This document shows, in pieces, positions 1 through 8,283 of a DNA stretch of 23,951 nt. The position numbers and the translations under genes were made by a program. Source of the stretch: Botryllus schlosseri. Lineage: Eukaryota; Chordata; Ascidiacea; Stolidobranchia; Styelidae. The notes below the pieces were generated by a model. That model ran no database searches. It was not told the DNA's origin and saw only the letters and a list, made by a program, of their open reading frames with translations. Location: positions 1 to 23,951 of the forward strand of contig ATSW01005164.1 in NCBI GenBank assembly GCA_000444245.1, written 5' to 3'. How positions within the stretch are numbered: position 1 is the first letter of the stretch; the number at the start of each line of letters is the position of its first letter.

Positions 1-96
1 GCCCCCTGAGCCGAGCGCCCCCCATATCGCCCCCTGAGCGTTTCCGCCCCCCTTCAAAATCGCCAGCGCCCCCGGGGGCAAGGTTAAGAACCACTG
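1..96. mobile_element. hAT-type transposon end (partial, enters from left edge)
   Basis: The segment ends in GGTTAAGAACCACTG, the inverse of CAGTGGTTCTTAACC, a terminus typical of hAT elements. Inside it is a C-rich stretch with repeated CGCCCCC words. The other end lies outside the window, so size, target duplication and coding content cannot be seen. Confidence 0.6.
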
Positions 97-825
97 ATTT
101 ATATGGTAATGATATTTGCAGTGGCAAATTTTGTCACTTTGCCATGATCAAATATAGTGCTACCTGACAATTTAGTCGGCATGTCAATGCTAGTGTCCAA
201 GTCGATAGCTGTGTGGTTGCCCGATATTTGAGCATGCGCCACTTGGACTTGTGACTTTATAACCCTAAAATCAACCCTAGCAGCAACCGTAAACCTAACC
301 CTAAATTTAACCCTAACTGTAACTATAATCCACATGCTCAAGGATTGCATGCTTATACTTATCTGTCAACGAACTGTTTTGTACATCGAGAGACAGTTGA
401 ACAGATGGTAATGAAGCACCTGTAGCTTTTCAGAGTAGGCCTACTCAATGGAATTTGGCTACACCTCCACTCCTTATTCGAGTGCATACATTTTAAACTA
501 CTTCCGCACTCTACTTTGACAGATTATGAAGTCAGACTGCTTACTTTGTATATTTTGTCCAGTAGAAAGCGATTGACAAACAAAAGTCCGCGTCACCTCG
601 TTATAATCTACTTCTTGAAACTACTTGCGTGCTTTACAGATCTGTTGTTCTATTACTACGTAAAATATTTAGTCATAGTCGAAAGTCACTACATCCGCTC
701 GCAATTGAGTGTAAATATATGGCATTCCGTCCGTTTGTACTCCAGTACCAACAATGCTTCCTTCAACTTCTCTGACCGCCACCGTCATACCGTGTTTTTT
801 GCTAATACCGTGTAACGCCATTAAG
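97..825. other. Intronic/upstream stretch of POLR3B, no exon recognised
   Basis: No POLR3B-like exon could be found here. It contains the telomere-like stretch listed separately and, just before 826, a pyrimidine-rich run with a branch-point-like GCTAAT and a terminal AG that serve as the acceptor of the first visible POLR3B exon. Short open frames on both strands look like chance. Confidence 0.6.
248..325. repeat. Degenerate telomere-like (AACCCT)n stretch
   Basis: About five AACCCTA-type words recur here with irregular spacers, on the C-rich strand of the TTAGGG-type animal telomere repeat. The array is too degenerate and short to be a telomere. It is an interstitial telomere-like repeat or a simple repeat. 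Confidence 0.5.
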
Positions 826-1075
826 GTGATGGTGTCTTCAAACACGGAGGAAGCGTTCCTGATCAAAATCCTGCTGCGTCAAACAAGACGCCCGGAGCTC
901 GGCGACAAATTCAGCTCCCGACACGGTCAGAAGGGCGTCACGGGGCTGATCGTGCCCCAGGAAGACATGCCGTTCAACGATTTCGGGATCTGCCCCGACG
1001 TGGTCATGAACCCGCACGGGTATCCGTCGCGTATGACGGTCGGCAAGCTGATCGAGCTGCTAGGAAGCAAAGCAG
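826..1075 (+). CDS. POLR3B: RNA polymerase III subunit RPC2, third-last coding exon
   Basis: This exon encodes part of the second-largest subunit of RNA polymerase III, the nuclear enzyme that makes tRNA, 5S rRNA and other small RNAs. It contains family landmarks of the hybrid-binding/active-site region: [46 protein letters not shown]. From memory it matches animal POLR3B closely and better than POLR2B. The start at 826 (V of KVMVSSN) is inferred from the AG at 824-825 and from loss of similarity upstream. The end is at the donor GTACG (1076), leaving one base of a Gly codon. Upstream exons lie outside or are unrecognised. Confidence 0.93.
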
Positions 1076-1265
1076 GTACGAAACTTAGAAGCGGGAGTAT
1101 ATACTGGTTATGTGCTGTTTAGATATTTTCGAATTCATATCCTGTGACGGATTCAAGTTGAATCTTCAAATCCAGTTTTCTTTAATCCAAATCCATATTC
1201 ATCTCTGGAATCTACAGATCGTACTATGCCGACAATAGTTTAATGACTGGATGCTGTCTTGGCAG

Positions 1266-1479
1266 GCGCCGTTGAAGGTAAATTTCATTACGGGACTGCG
1301 TTCGGCGGCGACCAAGTGGAAGATCTCTCCAAAGTGCTGGTCGACCACGGGTTCAATTACGCCGGCAAAGACTGCCTCACCTCGGGCATTACCGGAGAGC
1401 ATTTAGAAGCCTACATCTATCACGGGCCGGTTTACTACCAGAAGCTGAAGCATATGGTGCTTGATAAAATGCACGCAAG
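1266..1479 (+). CDS. POLR3B: RNA polymerase III subunit RPC2, penultimate coding exon
   Basis: The acceptor is TTGGCAG ending at 1265 and the donor is GTACAG at 1480. It joins in phase to the previous exon, completing a Gly codon, and reads [15 protein letters not shown], then GLDY-like and [20 protein letters not shown] segments, ending [13 protein letters not shown]. These are highly conserved in the C-terminal half of second-largest polymerase subunits; the final lysine-rich segment belongs to the wall/hybrid-contact region. The preceding intron is only 190 bp and the following one is 803 bp. The last codon is split AG|G. Confidence 0.95.
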
Positions 1480-1794
1480 GTACAGAATTGTAGGAGAGAA
1501 TGGCTTTAGGCTACTTCCACCCCGACTTGTACAGTTTTTTTTGGCTAACCGATTTTTCGCATTTGGTAGTTTGAAAAGTAAATAGTAGTCAGGGGACAAG
1601 ATGCCATCACTTGTACGAATAAAAATGTCGAAAATTGCACCAATTTGTAGTGTCATTATTCATTTTGTGTTAGTCGTGAAGAGACATCTTGCAAATTCTG
1701 GAAGTAGCCACCTCCGATTAACTGATAGAAGTATGTGACCCCCCTTTTCGAAAGTACCTAATTTCTTTTAATGCCTTTCATTTTTTTTCCATTT

Positions 1795-2010
1795 GAAGTG
1801 GTTTTGACATACTCTGAGATCGCCATTTCTACTTGTAATTGAGTAGAAATATACTTCTCAGGGTTGTAACCAAGTCGCAAGTCAATCTCACTTTTATAAT
1901 CTTGACTCGAGTCAAGTCGAGTCAATACAAAACTTGACTCGAGTCATGTCATTACAACCACTTCCACACCACCACCTGAGTAGCCATTCTAACTACTTTG
2001 ACCACCTCTG
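1795..2010. mobile_element. Degenerate CAGAGGTGG-family hAT MITE in POLR3B intron
   Basis: The right end reads ACTTTGACCACCTCTG, identical to the terminus of the complete element at 9950-11233. The left end is degenerate (GAAGTGG...GACATACT near 1795). Internal ACTTCTACTT-like words are shared with the family. A second MITE is inserted into it at about 1859. No clean target duplication is left, so the left boundary is approximate. Confidence 0.5.
1859..1959 (+). mobile_element. Short GACTCGAGTC MITE inside the CAGAGGTGG MITE
   Basis: It begins CAGGGTTGTAACCAAGTC and ends GTCATTACAACC, the same termini as the larger copy at 20631-21344. Between them are GACTCGAGTC-type palindromic words. About 100 bp long, it splits the surrounding CAGAGGTGG-family element, so it is the younger of the two. 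Target duplications are uncertain (ACTTCT versus ACTTCC). Confidence 0.6.
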
Positions 2011-2018
2011 GTCCCAAT

Positions 2019-2215
2019 CAGAAGTGGTCACTGGTCCGTGACCAAGTACTTCTACTATTTCGCAGCACTCAACAGTTTTCATTCTTATGCAAAACTATGC
2101 CTAGAATACTCACTATTTTACTCGGATATCACTTGTTCTTCTTCTTGGGTAGAAATTTACAAGATTATTTCTACTTCTATTTCAATACAAACGATGACTA
2201 CTTTAACCACCTCTG
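2019..2215. mobile_element. Second CAGAGGTGG-family MITE, abutting the first
   Basis: The left end is CAGAAGTGGTCACT and the right end is ACTTTAACCACCTCTG. The flanks are GTCCCAAT on the left and ACCCAATA on the right, which share CCCAAT as a decayed target duplication. It sits 8 bp after the end of the previous copy, so the copies look like near-tandem or same-site insertions in the last POLR3B intron. Confidence 0.5.
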
Positions 2216-2282
2216 ACCCAATACATTCCTTTCAATCGATGTTCGATACAATCAACTAGAAAAATCTCTACTGTTTCTGCAG

Positions 2283-2619
2283 GGCACGAGGCCCAAGAGC
2301 CGTTTTGACGCGGCAACCCACTGAGGGAAGATCCAGAGACGGCGGACTCCGTTTAGGCGAGATGGAACGCGATTGTCTGATCGGATACGGCGCCAGCATG
2401 CTGCTTCTCGAGCGCTTGATGATTTCGAGCGATCAGTTCGAGGTGGAAGTTTGCGACACTTGCGGGCTGTTGGGCTATTCCGGTTACTGCCAGTTTTGCA
2501 AATCTTCTCGGGCGATCGCCAAAATCAAAATGCCTTACGCGTGTAAGCTGCTCTTCCAAGAACTGACGTCGATGAACATCGTGCCTCGTTTGAAATTAAG
2601 ACCGTACAATGAGGAATGA
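2283..2619 (+). CDS. POLR3B: RNA polymerase III subunit RPC2, terminal coding exon
   Basis: The acceptor TTTCTGCAG ends at 2282. The exon completes the split Arg codon and reads [20 protein letters not shown], then [14 protein letters not shown], the clamp-binding region near the C-terminus. The subunit's zinc-binding motif follows as CxxC...CxxC (CDTC and CQFC), then [16 protein letters not shown], and the protein ends PYNEE at a TGA. All expected cysteines are present and the frame is intact. The three exons total 801 nt, a whole number of codons including stop, so the gene looks functional at this end. I saw no canonical AATAAA within a few hundred bases downstream. Confidence 0.95.
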
Positions 2620-3445
2620 CGTTATTTTGCGGGTGTGATCTTTTCCGTTGCAATGAAACTTGATTCCTTTTTGTGCAATCTGTTGTCTGTGTTTTTGTGT
2701 TTTGGTGAAGCTGCTCGTGCAGAGCTAGGGTATGTGTCCGTTGTGGGGTCCGGCGCAATGTCTGGTAGGCCGTCACCGTCATCTCTGACGTCAAAATATG
2801 TTTCGCAGTTCGAGAAACGTTCGCCCAAGATAGATTTACAACGGGTATAATTTATTATAACGGCTCCTTTCGCGGTTGTTTACCGTTGGATGCGTGTGTT
2901 AGTGCCACTTGCTCCTCTGGCGTGTTCACGGATTTCAGATTCTGCAGGCATATCTGTGTTCTGTTTGTTCATCGGCCATGCCGTCAGCAAAATTATTCAG
3001 GATTTCATGCCTGCAGCAGTGTAGTAGTTGGGTTGGGTGGAAAAGTGATTGGTATTCGGTACTGATGATTCGCTATGAGATACGCATAAGCCCATGAAAT
3101 AGTTATGGTTGCTCTACAGTTCAATTTATTGCTAAAAATTTAATTTCAATACACCGCAAGACTGCGATACGATGAAAGATAGGAAGTTAAACAATTTTAA
3201 AAATGATAACTCGATTACTGCTGTTATGTAAGTAAATTGTCATCGGCAAAAACCTGCTACGAACTACCGCATACACGATCTACGTCGATGATGGATCTGC
3301 ATATGGCAGTTCCAATATATTAGGATTTTCGGATTTGGGCAGGGATCTTACACCGCGGGCCAAATTGTTTCACACTAATGGCAAAATATTCAATCGGTAT
3401 CATCTCCGTGATATCGTGTCAGAAAACATCTCTGTGGATAATGTG
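2620..3445. other. POLR3B 3' flank, no further gene seen
   Basis: This stretch follows the POLR3B stop and presumably starts with its 3' untranslated region. Open frames of 60-70 codons exist on both strands but show no recognisable domain or splice context. No poly(A) signal of AATAAA type was found close to the stop codon. Confidence 0.5.
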
Positions 3446-3938
3446 CAGGGCTGTAATGACTCGAGTCATGATTTTCTGATCGCAGGATGACTCGAACCAA
3501 GTCATTACAACCCTGCATTTTCAAGTACCAGTACCAATGATGAACGAAATTCCAATAGTGTGGTTATATTTTACTATCCTCCCAAATTACTATGAAATGT
3601 TTGTCCTGGCCGTCTGAGTCTCGAGTCATATGACTTGGTTAGAGTCATGCGCCATCACTCGAGTCCAAGTCGAGTCAATACACAGATTGACTCGGCGAGT
3701 CGAGTCGAGTAATTTCCGCATTTTGAGAAAATGACTCGAGTCATCAGAAAATCAACACAACACAATGACCTGGACTCGAGTCATAATAGCATGACTCGAA
3801 CTCGACCCTCTTCCTGTTGACTTGGACTCGGACTTTACTCGGTGCTGAATTGAAAATGACTCGACTTGACTCGAGTCAAAACTTTACAAGTGAGATTGAC
3901 TTGTGACTCGGAGCCTTAGTGACTTATAATTACAATTG
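3446..3938 (-). mobile_element. GACTCGAGTC-family MITE, composite or degenerate copy
   Basis: Read on the minus strand from 3938 it begins CAATTGTAATTATAAGTC, a decayed form of the family start CAGGGTTGTAACCAAGTC, and continues like the copy at 20631. The left side carries CAGGGCTGTAATGACTCG and also an inner TTACAACCCTG at 3505-3515, so either a short complete copy (3446-3515) sits next to a larger one or the end was duplicated. Dozens of GAGTC and GACTC half-words fill the segment. There is no coding potential and no convincing target duplication. Confidence 0.55.
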
Positions 3939-3967
3939 CTGATAACGATTTAAAAATATATTGAATG

Positions 3968-4335
3968 TAGGCTTACCATACGTCCTCTTTTAAGAGGATT
4001 TGTCCTCTTTTTTGACTTTTTTGAAAGTGTCCTCGGAGGACGCCCTTTTGTCCTCTTTTTTGAGATTTTGTCCTCTTTTTTGAAAATTCAGGTCAGATTT
4101 AGAGCAAAGTGCGAGTGATATGCCGCAAATTAGCACAGAAGTGAAGCTCCGGCGGGTATTTCGGAGTGAAAAACGGTGATTTTAGCTCTGAGCGAAAAGA
4201 TGACCTTTTTTTTTAGTCAACCGATCACTAAGTGGGAAAAATTCACCGGTTTTTGAGAATTCTACTCCGGTTTTGCAAGTTGCAAATTTCTGAAAAAGTG
4301 TCCTCTTTTTAGATTTCCAAAACATGATAAGCCTA
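3968..4335 (+). mobile_element. TAGGCTTACCAT MITE (hAT-type), copy 1
   Basis: The termini are TAGGCTTACCATACG on the left and ATGATAAGCCTA on the right, an imperfect inverted pair. The inside is dominated by GTCCTCTTTT words. It is the same family as 7832-8273 but in the opposite orientation. The flanks do not show the standard 8-bp duplication. Instead a 15-bp direct repeat (3954-3968 and 4349-4363) brackets the element plus 13 extra bases on the right. Confidence 0.7.
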
Positions 4336-4703
4336 CAATATACGCATCAAATATATTGAATGTGCGGATAGAAGTATATAACAGCTACATCAATAAGCGA
4401 AGAAGTTTTCTCCGCACTGCATGTTGGCCGTCGCAACTTCGCTATTCGCATTACACATTAGGTTCGAAAAATGACATACTTGGACAAATGAACACAAATC
4501 GGAACCTGGTGGACAGCACATTGCGCAGTTGCCCAACTATCACATAACAGTGCAAATTAAACGTTGGCAATTTGTGTTGGTGAAATCAAGTTCGCATGAT
4601 AATGGAATCTTTTACATGCTCCAAATTCTAATCTGAAAGCGCGTAACGCTATTCTCCTATCCATAAATGACGACCTACCGAATTTTCAGTTTCGTTCAAT
4701 AAA
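4336..4703. other. 3' flank of the CCCH/RNB-like gene, nothing else seen
   Basis: This is AT-rich DNA between the MITE and the stop codon of the minus-strand gene. The last stretch before the stop (about 4660-4703) resembles the sequence after the stop of the paralogue at 23738, so at least part of it is ancestral 3' untranslated region. No recognisable domain or RNA gene was seen. Confidence 0.5.
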
Positions 4704-7385
4704 TCATGAATTTGAACACATCTTATTCTCACTACTTTGATGTTCGGTACTGCATTGGTCTGCGTTTACATAGTCGACATCGATGACTTCGACAATAAAC
4801 TCAGTATCGTTCTCGAAAATAATGCCTGGAATTTGCTCCTGATGCAGACTGCAAACCAAGAATGTGACTTCGCCATCCGACACCTTCGATACAACAGCGT
4901 GACAAACCCAAACGAACGATATCTCCGACTCATTGCTTGACAATATTTCTCTTCGTATGCACAACAGGTTGGATCGCTTGACATTACTGTCAGCAAAGAC
5001 GAATCTACCTCCTGAAAAGTAACAATCATTCCAGATTATTCTTTTCTTCTTGAAAATGACCGTTGTCGCGCGTGTTTGTCTGATATTGTTACCAATTTTA
5101 GCAGCAAGATCTGGGGAAAGGGTATCTTTAACATCTCTTCTACTACTTAATAGAAAGGCTCTACCGGGTTCGTTGAGATGAGCCAAGCATACATGACAGT
5201 CTTTTCCAATTCTAAGAAGTCGTAAGTATGTGTCACGCTCAACTTCGTCAGATTCTGATTTGATTGCCAGTTGAAGTCGCAGTTCGGTCCCACGCCTAAG
5301 GGTCACTTTGATACCGCCGCTGCCTTCTATCCACTTGTAAGGCGTGTCGTCAATGGTCTTAGCAGCAACAATTTCGCGAATGCTAGTGGCTGTTTTGGAG
5401 CTATCGATTCCGTGTTTCTTTACAGTACCTGCTAATGCAGTAAGTTTCTCCCCCTGCAGAACCGCAAGCTTCGTGTTACAATATTCCTCGCATGTGTGAT
5501 TTTGCATCATAAACGACAAGCTGCGCAAAGATTTTCTACCACAATCCTGAAATTCTTCAGAGCTATATCTCAATGGGGGGCTCTCCAAGGCTTCACAAAC
5601 GAAAAGTTCTCTGACTAGCATGACTCTTTCGCCCCGCGAACGTCCGTGAACGCCGATTAATTGAAGATGTACATAGTCTTTCCATATCTGCCTTAACACG
5701 GCTTTCTGAATAATTGGTGTTTCGTATCTTCGTACAATGACTCCTATTATTTCATTTTCTGAGTACAAAGAAACCGATGGCGATATCATAATTGCCAATA
5801 ATATCTGTTGATTTACATAATCTGAGGTCTGGCCGATCGGAGATGTTGTTACTACAATATGACTATCTGTCAAGTCGTTGCAGGATGTGGCAGCAAATGT
5901 GTACCAATCTTCGTATTCTCTCCAGAATTCTTTATCTGTCCGCTTCGCTGAACCAAGCAGATGTGCAAGAGCATCTTCTCTTTCGTCGACTGTAGAGTCA
6001 GGGGAGTTCCAAGCTAGGTCTACATTGTCGATTATTTCATCCGGTATCATTATTTCCCCATTTGGTATGCCAAATGTAGGACGGGCCTGTTTTGCTGCCA
6101 CGAATTTTCTCACCTTTGACCGCAAATACAGTGTTATCTGTTGATTGAAGAAATCGAGGGAATTTCGTGCTATCATTTTTAGTCTCCAACTACCAAGAGA
6201 GTTCACTAATAATAAGCCAGCAACAGTGGAAGAAACGTCATCTACAAAAGAATCTTTCGCGAATAGTTTCCACATATCTTCCATATACTCTCTACATATA
6301 TTCTGGTCATCGGAATCTAGGCATCGTTCTGAATCAATAAACAATGCAGTGAGGACGGGTTGCTCGATGTGATCAGAAGAAGTATGAGAATACACAGAGA
6401 CAGCTAATTGGATGGAATCGGCCGTAAATCCACTCGGCTGACTTCGTGGATTTCTCTTATAAAATGGTACGAAGTTCCTGTCCAATTTTCTGCAATGATT
6501 TCCAATGGCGGTCGCTGTAATGTGAACCCCGATGCGTTTACAATCCTGATGATTCGCGCAAGAATCCGTTGAAAAAGCAAGAACATTTTTCCTCAGATGA
6601 CGAGATTTGTCCACGAAAGTGAAGCCATATCTCAAATCCTCTTCGAGGGGGATGGAAGTTTCGTCAATGCCCTGACTTTCGTGAAGAATTGCACATATTT
6701 TCCCATAGTTCGAACGGGCTCTTCGGTGTATAGCGGATGATTCCTGCATAATAACCAAGTTTCCTTCTGTGACTTTTTTCAAGTACCGATATTCGCAATA
6801 CGGCATGAAATATGTTTTGTTTTCGCCCGCCGTATTAAGCACCTCCACTTCAGAACCCCCATAACGCGATTCTGTGACGGAACAAATCTTTGCCACATGA
6901 AAAGATTGCTCGCTGCGACTTATATTGTGCGATCTTCTACACCGGATGTTAAACCGACAGTCACTGTAAGTGTGGAAGTCCCAGCAATCCTCGTTATCTG
7001 GATGAAAGCTTCCGCGACTAACAGTCGACGTTTTTGTTCCTAGTTTGAGTATTTTCGAAATTCTCGCAAAGCAACAGTCAGTCTCGCGATTCACCTTTTC
7101 TGAAATTTGTAGTTCGACGGAATCTCCCGGTGCAGCGCCGGAGTTGAACCAACGTCCATTTGAAACATAGAATTTGTCGTAAGACTGGCTTGTAATGTTA
7201 TTCATTTGGAAGGTGACAATCCTGGATGCATCCTCAATCTTTGTAATTACGGTAGCCTCAGCTACACGTACGTTACAAGTCGAAATGTTGTGCGATAACT
7301 TGCAGTTGTTTCCGTTCATGCATTCGTGAAACGCTTCGTACATCAAGCATCCGGTAGATGGTCTCTTAGAACCAAAATCATCCAT
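4704..7385 (-). CDS. CCCH zinc-finger protein with degenerate RNB (HELZ2-like) domain, intronless
   Basis: One uninterrupted frame of 893 residues from the first ATG (7383-7385); the frame is open for 13 more codons upstream without a Met. Two exact C-x8-C-x5-C-x3-H zinc fingers lie at residues 13-32 and 134-153. Each is followed by SHNIS and about 80 residues of beta-rich sequence ending ARISKIL or GKICAIL, so the module is duplicated. Residues about 258-620 resemble an RNB exonuclease domain: RIGVHITATA at 284 matches the family GVHIADVS; TTSPIGQTSDYV at 513 matches T(S)PIRRYxD; RYSSEEFQDC at 606 matches the following helix. The acidic metal-binding motif and the paired arginines are missing, so it is probably catalytically dead. 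No Walker motifs are present, so no helicase. The HELZ2 relationship is from remembered motifs. Function is likely RNA binding; any antiviral role is speculation. Confidence 0.85.
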   Translation of the reverse strand: MDDFGSKRPSTGCLMYEAFHECMNGNNCKLSHNISTCNVRVAEATVITKIEDASRIVTFQMNNITSQSYDKFYVSNGRWFNSGAAPGDSVELQISEKVNRETDCCFARISKILKLGTKTSTVSRGSFHPDNEDCWDFHTYSDCRFNIRCRRSHNISRSEQSFHVAKICSVTESRYGGSEVEVLNTAGENKTYFMPYCEYRYLKKVTEGNLVIMQESSAIHRRARSNYGKICAILHESQGIDETSIPLEEDLRYGFTFVDKSRHLRKNVLAFSTDSCANHQDCKRIGVHITATAIGNHCRKLDRNFVPFYKRNPRSQPSGFTADSIQLAVSVYSHTSSDHIEQPVLTALFIDSERCLDSDDQNICREYMEDMWKLFAKDSFVDDVSSTVAGLLLVNSLGSWRLKMIARNSLDFFNQQITLYLRSKVRKFVAAKQARPTFGIPNGEIMIPDEIIDNVDLAWNSPDSTVDEREDALAHLLGSAKRTDKEFWREYEDWYTFAATSCNDLTDSHIVVTTSPIGQTSDYVNQQILLAIMISPSVSLYSENEIIGVIVRRYETPIIQKAVLRQIWKDYVHLQLIGVHGRSRGERVMLVRELFVCEALESPPLRYSSEEFQDCGRKSLRSLSFMMQNHTCEEYCNTKLAVLQGEKLTALAGTVKKHGIDSSKTATSIREIVAAKTIDDTPYKWIEGSGGIKVTLRRGTELRLQLAIKSESDEVERDTYLRLLRIGKDCHVCLAHLNEPGRAFLLSSRRDVKDTLSPDLAAKIGNNIRQTRATTVIFKKKRIIWNDCYFSGGRFVFADSNVKRSNLLCIRREILSSNESEISFVWVCHAVVSKVSDGEVTFLVCSLHQEQIPGIIFENDTEFIVEVIDVDYVNADQCSTEHQSSENKMCSNS

Positions 7386-7424
7386 ACAATACTGTTTTAG
7401 ACTATCCGATCCAACCAATATCAA

Positions 7425-7831
7425 TAACGTCCACGCCTGTCAGTACGGTAGTTTGGTCTCGGCAGTGACGGGGTAGCATACTCATATAATAAAACTGAAA
7501 AAGAATACGAATATCATAGATGACTATTGACTAATGTCTAATTTCACTGAATCTTTAATAAAAAGTCGCTGCTCAAAGGTTCGGTGTCCTCAGCCCAATA
7601 CTTATGAAGAAACTATATATTTCCAAGTGTATGCATCAGTTCCATTGCGACCATCTGAGAAATTAAATGACTTCTTCACCCACCTCAAAAACTACAACAT
7701 CGGATTCTCCATATCATTGCCAAGGCCGCAATGGGACCTGGATGTGCAACGGATAAATCGTTGCTCACAAGATTTGGTGTTCTAGACATAGAATATGTGC
7801 GGAAGCTAGAATTCGCCACGTTTATTTATCA
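7425..7831. other. 5' flank of the CCCH/RNB-like gene
   Basis: This presumably holds the promoter and 5' untranslated region of the minus-strand gene. An AT-rich TATA-like stretch lies near 7484-7495. An 83-codon open frame on the plus strand (7534-7785) has no recognisable domain, no clear splice context and no family resemblance, so I do not call it a gene. Confidence 0.35.
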
Positions 7832-8273
7832 TAGGCTTACCATATTTTGGAAATCTAAAAAGAGGACACTTTTTCAGAAAGTTCAGACACGCAAAACCGG
7901 AGAAGAATTCTCAAAAACCGGTAAATTTTTCCCACTTCGTGATCGGTTGACTAAAAAAAAAAGGTCATCACTTCCGCTCAGAGCTCAAAATACCGTTTTT
8001 CTCTCAACATTGCCAGGTGGAAGACTAAAAAAAAAGGTCATCTTTTCGCTCAGAGCTAAAATCACCGTTTTTCACTCCGAAATACCCGCCAGAGCTTAAC
8101 TTCTGTGCTAATTTGCGGCATATCACTCAAAATTTCCTCTAAGTCTGACCTAAATTTTCAAAAAAGAGGACAAAATCTCAAAAAAGAGGACAAAAGGGCG
8201 TCCTCCGAGGACACTTTCAAAAAAGTCAAAAAAGAGGACAAATCCTCTTAAAAGAGGACGTATGGTAAGCCTA
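7832..8273 (-). mobile_element. TAGGCTTACCAT MITE (hAT-type), copy 2 with 8-bp TSD
   Basis: Termini TAGGCTTACCATA and TATGGTAAGCCTA are inverted repeats, flanked by a perfect 8-bp duplication ATTTATCA (7824-7831 and 8274-8281), diagnostic of hAT-type insertion. It is the reverse orientation of copy 1 and 74 bp longer, because a segment ending GGTCATC...CGCTCAGAGCT...CGTTTTTC is present twice (about 7950-8073). GTCCTCTTTT words fill the right part. No coding sequence. Confidence 0.88.
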
Positions 8274-8283
8274 ATTTATCAGT

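Noticed and set aside
248-325. True telomere or chromosome end
   Set aside because: Repeats are few, irregular and followed by a conserved multi-exon gene; only an interstitial remnant can be supported.
669-866. Minus-strand open frame of 65 codons opposite the POLR3B acceptor, with protein-like composition
   Set aside because: It overlaps the conserved plus-strand exon and its purine bias is explained by the pyrimidine tract of the acceptor; no domain or splice support.
4766-6586. Other open frames on both strands within the CCCH/RNB-like gene
   Set aside because: All are shadows of the 893-codon frame; none shows a domain or a plausible start.
7534-7785. 83-codon plus-strand frame as a gene
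   Set aside because: No recognisable domain, no splice sites in good context and no repeat in the paralogous locus that can be seen.
3968-8273. The gene plus both flanking MITEs as one composite transposon
   Set aside because: The outer flanks differ (ATTGAATG versus ATTTATCA) while the right MITE alone has a perfect TSD, so two separate insertions are more likely.
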